NCBI GenBank assembly: GCA_902796635.1
Contig: CADBPU010000033.1
Coordinates: forward strand, 1-6,318
Length of the DNA stretch: 6,318 nt
Origin: an uncultured Eubacteriales bacterium
GTDB lineage: Bacteria > Bacillota > Clostridia > Christensenellales > UBA1242
Direction of reading: 5' to 3'
A model generated the notes under the pieces. That model saw only the letters and a list, made by a program, of their open reading frames with translations, had not been told where the DNA came from and ran no database searches. Each line of letters starts with the position of its first letter. Positions within the stretch are counted from its first letter, which is position 1. The translations under genes were made by a program, and so were the position numbers. Below, piece by piece: positions 1 through 6,113 of the stretch.

Positions 1-1
1 A

Positions 2-244
2 TTCGTGTGTACGTTGGTTTTAATGAAACCAAATGGAGAATATATCTCTTGTGTTGGAGAAACTTTTGGACAGATAACTCATAAAGAAATTGGCAACAGA
101 GAGTTTTGTTATGATTGCTTGTTTTTGTCAAATGACCTAAAAAAGACATTTGGAGAAAGTACAGAAGAAGAAAAAAATTTAGTGTCTCACAGGGGCAGAG
201 CAGTACAAAAATTAATAAAAGAATTGGAAAAAATGTCATTTTAA
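2..244 (+). CDS. rdgB: RdgB/HAM1-family XTP/dITP pyrophosphatase, 3' part only
   Basis: The family hydrolyses non-canonical purine nucleoside triphosphates (XTP, dITP, ITP) to monophosphate and pyrophosphate, keeping deaminated bases out of DNA and RNA in the cytoplasm. The frame is open to the left edge, and the first residues (F-V-C-T-L-V-L) match the FVCVLAL strand of RdgB, so the gene begins outside the window; the GTG at 5 is not the true start. About 80 C-terminal residues are visible. They include the K-T-F-x-E segment, the E-E-K-N segment and the conserved S-H-R (185-193) followed by G-R-A, which fit the family C-terminus. The usual F-G-Y-D-P loop reads F-C-Y-D-C (104-118) and the Gly before it is Glu, so this is a divergent member. 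Family assignment is firm; retained activity is not certain. Confidence 0.85.
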   Translation, partial: FVCTLVLMKPNGEYISCVGETFGQITHKEIGNREFCYDCLFLSNDLKKTFGESTEEEKNLVSHRGRAVQKLIKELEKMSF

Positions 245-256
245 TGGCATTTTTTT
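228..256 (+). terminator. Rho-independent terminator overlapping the rdgB stop codon
   Basis: A 10-bp stem (228-237 with 246-255, one G-T wobble) closes an 8-nt loop and runs into a T tract. The left arm lies within the last codons of rdgB and the stop codon sits in the loop. Only four of the ten pairs involve a G, so the hairpin is weak, but the T-rich continuation to about 267 supports a termination role. Confidence 0.6.
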
Positions 257-413
257 GATATTTTTTATAGAATTTTTAATAATTTTTATAAAAATATTGA
301 TTTTTTTGTTAGCAATAATTTTTGAATTAACAAAAATATAATAATAAAAATTATATAATTTTCACATATCTAATTCATTTTTATAATTAAGTTATTATTT
401 TTAATATTGGGTA
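257..413. other. AT-rich intergenic spacer, no gene seen
   Basis: This stretch is almost entirely A and T, with poly-T and poly-A runs and no convincing reading frame. It contains a 9-bp inverted repeat (303-311 with 328-336, 16-nt loop) made almost wholly of A-T pairs, with no known role. The A/T runs upstream of the promoter at 414 could act as an UP-like element for the RNA polymerase alpha subunit, which is inference only. Confidence 0.5.
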
Positions 414-442
414 TTGACTACATCATATTATTATGTTATAAT
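414..442 (+). promoter_or_regulatory. Vegetative (sigma-A type) promoter for the M16 peptidase gene
   Basis: The -35 box TTGACT (414-419) and -10 box TATAAT (437-442) are separated by exactly 17 bp. A TG at 434-435 makes an extended -10. Transcription would start near 449-451, giving a leader of about 20 nt that contains the ribosome binding site GGAGAG (460-465), 5 nt before the ATG. Confidence 0.85.
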
Positions 443-470
443 ATACACAACTTGATTTTGGAGAGTAATT

Positions 471-2051
471 ATGGCAGAAAAACATATAAAAAAATATCCT
501 AACGGAGCAACTTTAATTTATTATAGACAAAATATAAACAGTACAACAGATGTCACAATGGGATTTTTAAGTGGTTCTAGATTTGATGGCAAAAAAACAG
601 GTCTTGCTCATGCACTTGAACATTCAATTTTTTGTGGTCTTGGTGATATGAATGAAAGAGATTTATATAAATTGTTCAAACAAACAGGCACAATTCATAA
701 TGCATTTACAAATAATGAAGTGATTGCCACCACATTTAATACTCCAAACAAACATTTTGAAGAGATATTCAAGCTTGATAGTGCAATGTTTTTGAAAAGA
801 GATTTTAGTGAATCAAGATGGCAAAAAGAGCGTAAAGCAATTTTGCAAGAGCTCTATATGTCTCTTGATGATGATGGCATAACATCAATCGAATCTGATA
901 GAAGTAAAAAACCAAAAGATTATATTTTAGGCAATCCAAGAACATTAAGTATGATAACTGCAAAAGATTTGGCTGATTATGCAGACAAAAGATTTGTAAG
1001 CGATAACATGGTTATAAGCGTAGTTAGTAGCTTGCCATATAATGAAGTTAAAAAAGTTGTTGAAGAAAACTTTATTTATAAATTCCCTTCAGATAAAAGA
1101 AAAAAAATAGATATCAATGTACAATCATATCCATTAAAAAATGAATTAATTGAAAAAGATAAACCATATGCAAATTCTTTCAATATTCAATTCTTATTCA
1201 AAGGATTAGATGGTGTTGAAAAAAATGATTTGATGCTTCGTTTTGAAGATTGGTATTTTAATGATTTTGCTGGAAAACTTTATGAAAAGTTAAGACTTGA
1301 CAATCAATTAGTTTATAGTTCTTCTTTTGTTAGCGTTCCTGTTTTGAATAGCAATCTTAAAGCATTTGTTGTAAAAACTTCACCACAAAATGCAAATAGA
1401 TGTGTAGAAGTCTTGACTGAAATTTTAAGAGAAGCAATTAAAAATGGTGTTAGTGAAAAAGATTTTGAACTCTTTAAGCAATCTATGTTGGAAGAAAGAG
1501 CAAGAAAGACAAATATAAAAACCTATGATAGTGATAAACTCTTTTTTGACTATGTATATGGCAAAAAACCATTTGTTAGAAATTTCTTTAATAAATTAAT
1601 GGACTTAAAAAGAGAAGATGTTAATGAATATCTCAAAAATGTTTATGGAAAATCTAATCTTTCAGTACTTTACAAGGGTGATGTTATAAAAGCTCAAAAC
1701 ATTAAGGTTTATGAAAAAAATGGTTTATTATATCCAATCGACAAAACATATCCAATAAATGTTGTTAGTGATGAACAACTTATAAAAGACTATAGGAATG
1801 TTCATCCATTGTATACACTGGAAGATATTTTTGCTTTGTATAAGTATTGGGATGAAATTCAATTGGAAATTTACAAATTGCAATTAGAAGAAAAAGAAAA
1901 ATTTAGAATCAATGTTAAAGATTATACAAACTATAAGTTTCCAAAAATTAGCAGAAAGAAAATTTTGAAGTCATTTATCAATACAGCAATGAATAAAAAT
2001 GACGACAAAAAAGATAGCAAGACAGAAGAAGAAATGCAACTCAAAAAATAA
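471..2051 (+). CDS. M16 (insulinase/processing-peptidase) family zinc metalloprotease with C-terminal extension
   Basis: This is a 526-residue M16 peptidase, a family that degrades or processes peptides in a two-domain clam-shell chamber. The inverted zinc motif H-x-x-E-H is intact as H47-A-L-E50-H51. Glu127, in the helix A-I-L-Q-E, lies at the expected distance to be the third zinc ligand. The N-A-F-T segment near residues 77-80 fits the family. The second half carries the L-R...L-V-Y-S signature (R275, Y282) of the inactive partner domain. No signal peptide or membrane segment is visible, so it is probably cytoplasmic. Residues from about 410 to 526 form a charged, Lys/Glu-rich extension beyond the usual 410-430-residue core. 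Bacillus has paired M16 genes (YmfF/YmfH); no partner lies next to this one. It is a single-gene unit with its own promoter and terminator. The substrate is unknown. Confidence 0.88.
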   Translation: MAEKHIKKYPNGATLIYYRQNINSTTDVTMGFLSGSRFDGKKTGLAHALEHSIFCGLGDMNERDLYKLFKQTGTIHNAFTNNEVIATTFNTPNKHFEEIFKLDSAMFLKRDFSESRWQKERKAILQELYMSLDDDGITSIESDRSKKPKDYILGNPRTLSMITAKDLADYADKRFVSDNMVISVVSSLPYNEVKKVVEENFIYKFPSDKRKKIDINVQSYPLKNELIEKDKPYANSFNIQFLFKGLDGVEKNDLMLRFEDWYFNDFAGKLYEKLRLDNQLVYSSSFVSVPVLNSNLKAFVVKTSPQNANRCVEVLTEILREAIKNGVSEKDFELFKQSMLEERARKTNIKTYDSDKLFFDYVYGKKPFVRNFFNKLMDLKREDVNEYLKNVYGKSNLSVLYKGDVIKAQNIKVYEKNGLLYPIDKTYPINVVSDEQLIKDYRNVHPLYTLEDIFALYKYWDEIQLEIYKLQLEEKEKFRINVKDYTNYKFPKISRKKILKSFINTAMNKNDDKKDSKTEEEMQLKK

Positions 2052-2062
2052 TTGAAAAAAAC

Positions 2063-2087
2063 AAGAAGGCATTTGCCTTCTTTTTTT
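2063..2087 (+). terminator. Rho-independent terminator after the M16 peptidase gene
   Basis: A perfect 8-bp stem (AAGAAGGC at 2063-2070 with GCCTTCTT at 2075-2082), a 4-nt loop and a T run to 2087. It begins 11 nt after the stop codon and closes the transcript before spoIVA. Confidence 0.9.
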
Positions 2088-2138
2088 AGGCACGTAATAA
2101 TAACACAAATAAAATAAGTATTTTCTTATGTTCTATTT

Positions 2139-2166
2139 TCATATTGATAAGAATATACATAAGTAT
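2139..2166 (+). promoter_or_regulatory. Possible sigma-E-like promoter of spoIVA (imperfect)
   Basis: TCATATT (2139-2145) matches the sigma-E -35 pattern known from Bacillus. The CATA at 2158-2161 begins a partial match to the CATACAnT -10 box, but the spacer is about 12 bp instead of about 14 and the second half of the box does not match. A second partial -10, ATACA at 2155-2159, would be too close. The call rests mainly on the knowledge that spoIVA is sigma-E dependent, so it is tentative. Confidence 0.3.
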
Positions 2167-2186
2167 GACTATAATTGGAGGATTAT

Positions 2187-3662
2187 ATGGAAAATAGCAG
2201 TATATATAAAGAAATAGCCACAAGGTCGGGTGGCGATATATATCTTGGTGTTGTTGGACCAGTGAGAACAGGCAAAAGCACTTTTATAACAAACTTTGTA
2301 AATCAACTTATTTTGCCAAATATAGCAAACACGTATGCAAAACAACGCACAATAGATGAACTCCCACAATCAGCTCAAGGCAAAACAATAATGACAACCG
2401 AGCCAAAGTTTGTTCCAAATGAAGCAGCTCAAATTGACGTTGACGATATCAAGATGAAAGTGCGTCTAATTGACTGTGTTGGCTATGCAGTAAAGGGTGC
2501 AAGTGGTTATGAAGAAAACCAAAAACCAAGATTCGTTAAAACTCCTTGGAGTAAAGAAGACATGCCTTTTGATAGAGCAGCAGAAATTGGAACTCAAAAG
2601 GTGATAACAGAACATAGCAACGTAGCTGTTTTGATTACAACAGATGGAAGTTTTACAGAGATTGAACGTACGGGCTATGTAAATGCAGAAGAAAGAGTCG
2701 TTGCCGAACTCAAAGATTGTGGCAGACCATTTGTGATTTTGCTCAACACAACAAAGCCAGAAGATGCAGAAACAAAAAAACTTGCAGAAAGTTTAGCAGT
2801 CAAATACTCATCAAAAGTTTTACCATTAAATGTAAAAGAGATGACCGATGCTGACATAACAAAAATTTTCAATATGCTTTTGGGAGAATTCCCTGTCAAC
2901 AAAATTCAAGTCAAAATGCCAAAATGGATGGAAGCGTTGCCATACGACAATGCTTTGATTGGCGAAATTGTTAAGGAAATCAAAGATGGCACAGAAGGAC
3001 TTGAAAAAATTGACGAGTTCAAATTAAATAAAGTTTTGTTTGAAAATAGCGAAAATTTTGAACCCGTATCTCAAAACGTTGTTGAACTTGGCGAAGGCAA
3101 TGTGGTTTTGACAATCACACCAAAACAAGATTTGTTCTATAAGGTTTTGAGTGATGAGTGTGGTGTAAAAATTGCAAGTGACTATGAACTTATTGCTAAC
3201 CTAAAAGATCTAAGCCATGCAAAAAAAGAATATGACAAACTTAAAGTTGCTCTTGATGAAGTGGAAGAAACTGGCTACGGTGTTGTTGTGCCAAGCATGG
3301 AAGAAATGACTTTGGAAGATCCAGAAATAGTGAAACAGGGCAGTAAATTTGGCGTTCGTCTCAAAGCAAGTGCGCCATCACTTCATATTATGAAGGTTGA
3401 TATAAACACAGAAGTCAGTCCAATTGTTGGCACAGAGCAACAGAGTGAAGATTTGGTTAAATATCTCCTTAGTCAATTTGAAAGCAATCCACAAGGCATT
3501 TGGAATACTGAAATGTTTGGCAAAAGTTTGCACGAACTTGTTAATGAAGGACTTTCTAGCAAACTTGGTGCAATGCCAAAAGAAGCCCAGAAGAAAATGC
3601 GAAAAACACTAGGACGTATAGTAAACGAAGGCAAAGGTGGAGTGATTTGTATTTTGCTTTGA
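2187..3662 (+). CDS. spoIVA: Stage IV sporulation protein A, spore-coat basement ATPase
   Basis: SpoIVA is made in the mother cell, binds the outer forespore membrane with SpoVM, and hydrolyses ATP to polymerise into the platform on which the coat is built. The 491-residue product matches Bacillus SpoIVA almost end to end. It has G-G-D-I-Y-L-G-V-V-G before the Walker A (G24-P-V-R-T-G-K30-S), the D-E-L-P-Q-S-A segment, the M-T-T-E-P-K-F stretch with T70-T71, and the Walker B-like L-I-D96-C-V-G-Y. Late segments P-E-I-V-K-Q-G-S-K-F-G-V-R-L-K and I-V-G-T-E-Q-Q-S-E also fit, and it ends in the hydrophobic I-C-I-L-L tail needed by the family. I chose ATG 2187, not the TTG at 2175, because GGAGG (2177-2181) lies 5 nt upstream, the TTG start would include this site, and the protein then begins as in Bacillus. 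It is a monocistronic unit between two terminators. Confidence 0.97.
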   Translation: MENSSIYKEIATRSGGDIYLGVVGPVRTGKSTFITNFVNQLILPNIANTYAKQRTIDELPQSAQGKTIMTTEPKFVPNEAAQIDVDDIKMKVRLIDCVGYAVKGASGYEENQKPRFVKTPWSKEDMPFDRAAEIGTQKVITEHSNVAVLITTDGSFTEIERTGYVNAEERVVAELKDCGRPFVILLNTTKPEDAETKKLAESLAVKYSSKVLPLNVKEMTDADITKIFNMLLGEFPVNKIQVKMPKWMEALPYDNALIGEIVKEIKDGTEGLEKIDEFKLNKVLFENSENFEPVSQNVVELGEGNVVLTITPKQDLFYKVLSDECGVKIASDYELIANLKDLSHAKKEYDKLKVALDEVEETGYGVVVPSMEEMTLEDPEIVKQGSKFGVRLKASAPSLHIMKVDINTEVSPIVGTEQQSEDLVKYLLSQFESNPQGIWNTEMFGKSLHELVNEGLSSKLGAMPKEAQKKMRKTLGRIVNEGKGGVICILL

Positions 3663-3676
3663 TAATATAAAATAAC

Positions 3677-3704
3677 AAAAATAGTGGCAACAGCCACTAT
3701 TTTT
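3677..3704. terminator. Bidirectional terminator between spoIVA and tRNA-Glu
   Basis: A perfect 12-bp stem (3677-3688 with 3693-3704) closes a 4-nt AACA loop. The arms end in A5 on the left and T5 on the right, so each strand gives a U tract. It ends spoIVA and can also stop the convergent tRNA-Glu transcript. The rest of the gap, 3705-3794, shows nothing else recognisable. Confidence 0.92.
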
Positions 3705-3794
3705 AATTGAAAAAAAATAAAATAAGAGTTGTGTCAAAAGTTGTATCAAATTAGTATATCAACATTTTTATTCACGATTTTCTTTCGATTTTAC

Positions 3795-3870
3795 TGGTAG
3801 TTCCAATGGGAATCGAACCCATGTTTCCGGCGTGAGAGGCCAGCGTCCTAGGCCGCTAGACGATGGAACC
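3795..3870 (-). tRNA. tRNA-Glu, anticodon CUC
   Basis: The minus strand folds into a full 76-nt cloverleaf with encoded CCA (3795-3797). The acceptor is 3864-3870 with 3799-3805, and the anticodon stem CTGGC/GCCGG encloses loop CTCTCAC, giving anticodon CTC (3834-3836) for GAG codons. The T arm is ATGGG-TTCGATT-CCCAT and the D-arm region matches bacterial tRNA-Glu (CGTCTAG...AGGAC). The first acceptor pair is G1-U72 rather than the usual G1-C72. It is a single tRNA gene convergent with spoIVA and has its own promoter. Confidence 0.96.
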
Positions 3871-3880
3871 AAACATGTGT

Positions 3881-3909
3881 ATTATATCAAAAAAAAAATT
3901 TATTTGCAA
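3881..3909 (-). promoter_or_regulatory. Promoter for tRNA-Glu (minus strand)
   Basis: Read on the minus strand, the -35 box is TTGCAA (3904-3909) and the -10 box is TATAAT (3881-3886), with a 17-bp spacer. A TG one base before the -10 makes it extended. Transcription would start near 3874, only a few bases before the mature tRNA 5' end, typical of stable RNA genes. Confidence 0.75.
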
Positions 3910-3936
3910 TATTTTTGGTATATAAATTTGAATTGT

Positions 3937-3970
3937 TTGACTTGTAGAAAAATATATATTATTATATAAT
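3937..3970 (+). promoter_or_regulatory. Promoter for the asnA-mscS operon
   Basis: TTGACT (3937-3942) is a good -35. At the ideal 17-bp spacing the -10 is TATTAT (3960-3965); a perfect TATAAT overlaps it at 3965-3970 but is 22 bp from that -35 and would need the poorer TTGTAG (3942-3947). Either way transcription would begin at about 3972-3978, leaving a leader of at most about 18 nt before the chosen start. It is back to back with the tRNA-Glu promoter. Confidence 0.6.
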
Positions 3971-3989
3971 ACATTGTTTGGGTATGGTT

Positions 3990-4985
3990 ATGAAATATAC
4001 ATTAAAAAATTATAAGAGTATTGATGTTTTTACTCGCCAAAAGCACATAAAATTTATAAAAGATAAATTTGAAAGAAAACTTTCAAAAAGTCTAAATTTG
4101 ATAAGAGTTTCAGCACCAATTTTGGTTACAAAAGAAAGTGGACTTCAAGATGATTTGACAGGTGTTGAAAGAAAAGTTTGTTTTGATATAAAAAAAGATG
4201 GAAAAGAACTTGAAATTGTACAATCACTTGCAAAATGGAAAAGATTTGCTCTTGATAAATACAATATACCCGTTGGCAAAGGTATTTATACTGATATGCT
4301 TGCAATAAGAAGAGATGATGAAATGGACGAGCTTCATTCAATATATGTTGATCAATGGGATTGGGAAAAGCACATAAGAGTTGATGATAAAAATTACAAA
4401 TATCTCAAAAATGTTGTTGAAAAAATTGTGAATTGCATTTATGAAACAAATGAGTTGTTGAAACTTCCAAGTGATAAAAAAGTTGAAATTAGTAAGAACG
4501 TATACTTTATATCAAGTCAAGCCCTTTTTGATATGTATCCAAACAAAACGGCAAAAGAAAGAGAATATTTAATTGTCAAAAAATATAAAACGGTCTTTAT
4601 CTCACAAATAGGAAAAGATTTAAGTGATGGAAAACCACATGATAAAAGAGCGCCTGATTATGACGATTGGGCACTCAATGGAGATTTATTATTTTATCAC
4701 AAAACTCTTGATTGTGCTTTGGAGATTTCAAGTATGGGTATACGAGTTGATAAAAATACACTCATAAATCAACTCAATTTGGCAAATGCTACAGATAGGA
4801 TGGAGTATCAATATCATAAAAGTATATTGAGTGACAAATTGCCATGCAGTATCGGTGGTGGAATTGGTCAAAGCAGATTGTGTATGCTACTTTTGGGATG
4901 TGCACATATTGGAGAAGTACAAGCGAGTTATTGGGATAAAGAAAACTTGGAAAAGTGTAAAATTAATAATATTGATTTGTTGTAA
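3990..4985 (+). CDS. asnA: Ammonia-dependent aspartate--ammonia ligase (asparagine synthetase A)
   Basis: AsnA makes asparagine from aspartate, ammonia and ATP through an aspartyl-AMP intermediate. It has the class II aminoacyl-tRNA synthetase fold and acts in the cytoplasm as a homodimer. The 331-residue product has the family length (E. coli about 330). Conserved blocks in order are R-V-S-A-P-I-L near 39-45, the L-Q-D-D-L-T-G-V-E-R stretch (52-61), S-L-A-K-W-K-R (79-85), Y-V-D-Q-W-D-W-E (119-126), L-S-D-G-K-P-H-D..A-P-D-Y-D-D-W (211-227), L-E-I-S-S-M-G-I-R-V-D (244-254) and the motif-3-like G-G-G-I-G-Q-S-R-L (289-297). ATG 3990 gives the N-terminus expected for the Firmicute form; ATG 3984 and TTG 3978 are in frame alternatives. 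No good Shine-Dalgarno precedes any of them. It is probably cotranscribed with the channel gene 28 bp downstream. Confidence 0.95.
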   Translation: MKYTLKNYKSIDVFTRQKHIKFIKDKFERKLSKSLNLIRVSAPILVTKESGLQDDLTGVERKVCFDIKKDGKELEIVQSLAKWKRFALDKYNIPVGKGIYTDMLAIRRDDEMDELHSIYVDQWDWEKHIRVDDKNYKYLKNVVEKIVNCIYETNELLKLPSDKKVEISKNVYFISSQALFDMYPNKTAKEREYLIVKKYKTVFISQIGKDLSDGKPHDKRAPDYDDWALNGDLLFYHKTLDCALEISSMGIRVDKNTLINQLNLANATDRMEYQYHKSILSDKLPCSIGGGIGQSRLCMLLLGCAHIGEVQASYWDKENLEKCKINNIDLL

Positions 4986-5013
4986 ATTTAATAAAAGTTA
5001 ACAGGAGAATAAT

Positions 5014-6012
5014 ATGGATTGGGAAGCATTTTGGAATAAGATATTAAACTTTTTTCAAACTACTGGTTTGAATATTTTGTATGCCATTTTGGCTTTATTA
5101 TTGGGAATTATTCTCATAAAAGTTATTATAAGATTATTCAAAAGAGTTTTTGCAAAAACAAAAATGGAAAAAGCAACGCAGGGATTTTTGTCTTCAACAA
5201 TAAAAGTACTTTTATATATATGCTTAATATTTGTAATTGCACAAATATTAAATATCAACACAACAGGACTTTTGGCAATCATTTCAACGGCTGGTGTAGC
5301 AATTTCTCTCGCTCTTCAAAATAGTTTAAGCAATCTGGCAAATGGGGTTGTTTTAATTGTGACGCACCCATTCAAAGAAGGAGATTTTGTCTCAATAGAT
5401 GGCGTTGAAGGTACAATAAAAACACTTGAAATGACTCACACAATTTTGATTTCTGTTGACAACAAAGTTTTGAGCATTCCAAACACCAAAGTGGTTTCAA
5501 GTGTTATTGTAAATTATAATGTTTTGGGTAAAAGAAAAATTGTGTTTAATTTTTCTGTTGATTATGCTACTGACCTAAAAAAAGCAAAAGAAATTATTTA
5601 CAATGTTATGTATTCAAATGGAAAAATAAAATTAGACCCAGCACCATTCATTGCTCTTAAAACACTTAATGACAGCAGTTTAGGAATTATGGCAAATTGC
5701 TGGGTAGATAGTGAAGATTATTGGGACGTATTCTACTATGTGACAGAAAATGTTTTCAATGAGTTCAAACGCAATAAAATAAACATTCCGTTCAATCAAA
5801 TGGAAGTTAGGGTAAGAAATGATGACGTTGTTATGCCGGTTATAGATGACGAGCTTCCTGAGCGTGTTGAAAAACCAGAAAAAGAGATTGTAATTAAAGA
5901 TCCTATTGATAGAATTTTTGCAAATTCAGAAAAAAAGAGAGCGCAAAAACGCAAACAAAGAGAAGAAAAGAAAAAACAAAAGAGAGCAGTAAACAAATCA
6001 AATGCAAAATAA
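5014..6012 (+). CDS. MscS-family small-conductance mechanosensitive channel
   Basis: MscS channels form heptamers in the cytoplasmic membrane that open under tension and release solutes during hypo-osmotic shock. The 332-residue product has the MscS layout: TM1 about 18-42, TM2 about 60-82, and pore-lining TM3 about 84-116 with the A-L-Q-N-S-L-S-N-L-A-N-G signature. The beta domain follows (P-F-K-E-G-D-F-V-S-I-D-G-V-E-G-T-I, then I-P-N-T-K-V), then the alpha/beta vestibule to about 268. Aligned by eye to E. coli MscS from memory, the pore leucines L105/L109 correspond to V95/L99 and the kink glycine G113 to N103. Residues 270-332 are an extra tail ending in a Lys/Arg/Gln/Glu-rich run. AGGAG (5003-5007) lies 6 nt before the ATG. 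It is the likely second gene of the asnA operon and is followed by a terminator. A functional link to AsnA is not evident. Confidence 0.93.
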   Translation: MDWEAFWNKILNFFQTTGLNILYAILALLLGIILIKVIIRLFKRVFAKTKMEKATQGFLSSTIKVLLYICLIFVIAQILNINTTGLLAIISTAGVAISLALQNSLSNLANGVVLIVTHPFKEGDFVSIDGVEGTIKTLEMTHTILISVDNKVLSIPNTKVVSSVIVNYNVLGKRKIVFNFSVDYATDLKKAKEIIYNVMYSNGKIKLDPAPFIALKTLNDSSLGIMANCWVDSEDYWDVFYYVTENVFNEFKRNKINIPFNQMEVRVRNDDVVMPVIDDELPERVEKPEKEIVIKDPIDRIFANSEKKRAQKRKQREEKKKQKRAVNKSNAK

Positions 6013-6050
6013 TTATATTTAATATTACAAATAATCTAGTAAAAGTAAAT

Positions 6051-6113
6051 TTGTAAAACAAAAAACAGCCCTGTGTGGCTGTTTTAGTTTTAAGCTTGGG
6101 GGTGGCAGAGATT
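6051..6113. repeat. Direct repeat, left copy (terminator plus tRNA-Gln 3'-end-like sequence)
   Basis: This segment matches 6197-6263 with a few substitutions and small gaps. It starts with TTGTA, continues through an identical 27-nt stretch (6059-6085 with 6207-6233), an AGTTT, and then a G-run followed by GTGGCAGAGATT, against GGGGTGGCAAGATTT in the right copy. The matching part of the right copy is the 3' end of tRNA-Gln (antisense view), so the left copy looks like a decayed duplicate of the tRNA end and its terminator. Confidence 0.7.
6062..6085 (+). terminator. Rho-independent terminator of the asnA-mscS operon
   Basis: A perfect 9-bp stem (AAAACAGCC at 6062-6070 with GGCTGTTTT at 6077-6085), a 6-nt CTGTGT loop, then T-rich sequence. 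It lies about 50 nt after the mscS stop codon. The A-rich left arm makes it usable on both strands. It is nearly identical to the hairpin at 6209-6234. Confidence 0.88.

Noticed and set aside
303..336. Inverted repeat in the gap after rdgB as a terminator or regulatory hairpin
   Set aside because: The nine pairs are almost all A-T with a 16-nt loop, and such repeats are expected by chance in nearly pure A/T sequence.
2170..2180. TATAAT at 2170-2175 as a vegetative -10 for spoIVA, with TTGATA at 2144-2149 as -35
   Set aside because: The spacer would be 20 bp and the transcript would start at or after the ribosome site and the ATG, which is not workable.
2175..2186. TTG at 2175 as the spoIVA start
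   Set aside because: It would place the GGAGG ribosome site inside the coding region and add four residues absent from known SpoIVA; ATG 2187 has correct spacing.
3871..3989. A T-box or other riboswitch controlling asnA
   Set aside because: The predicted leader is under 20 nt, the gap is short, and no T-box motif or terminator/antiterminator pair is visible.
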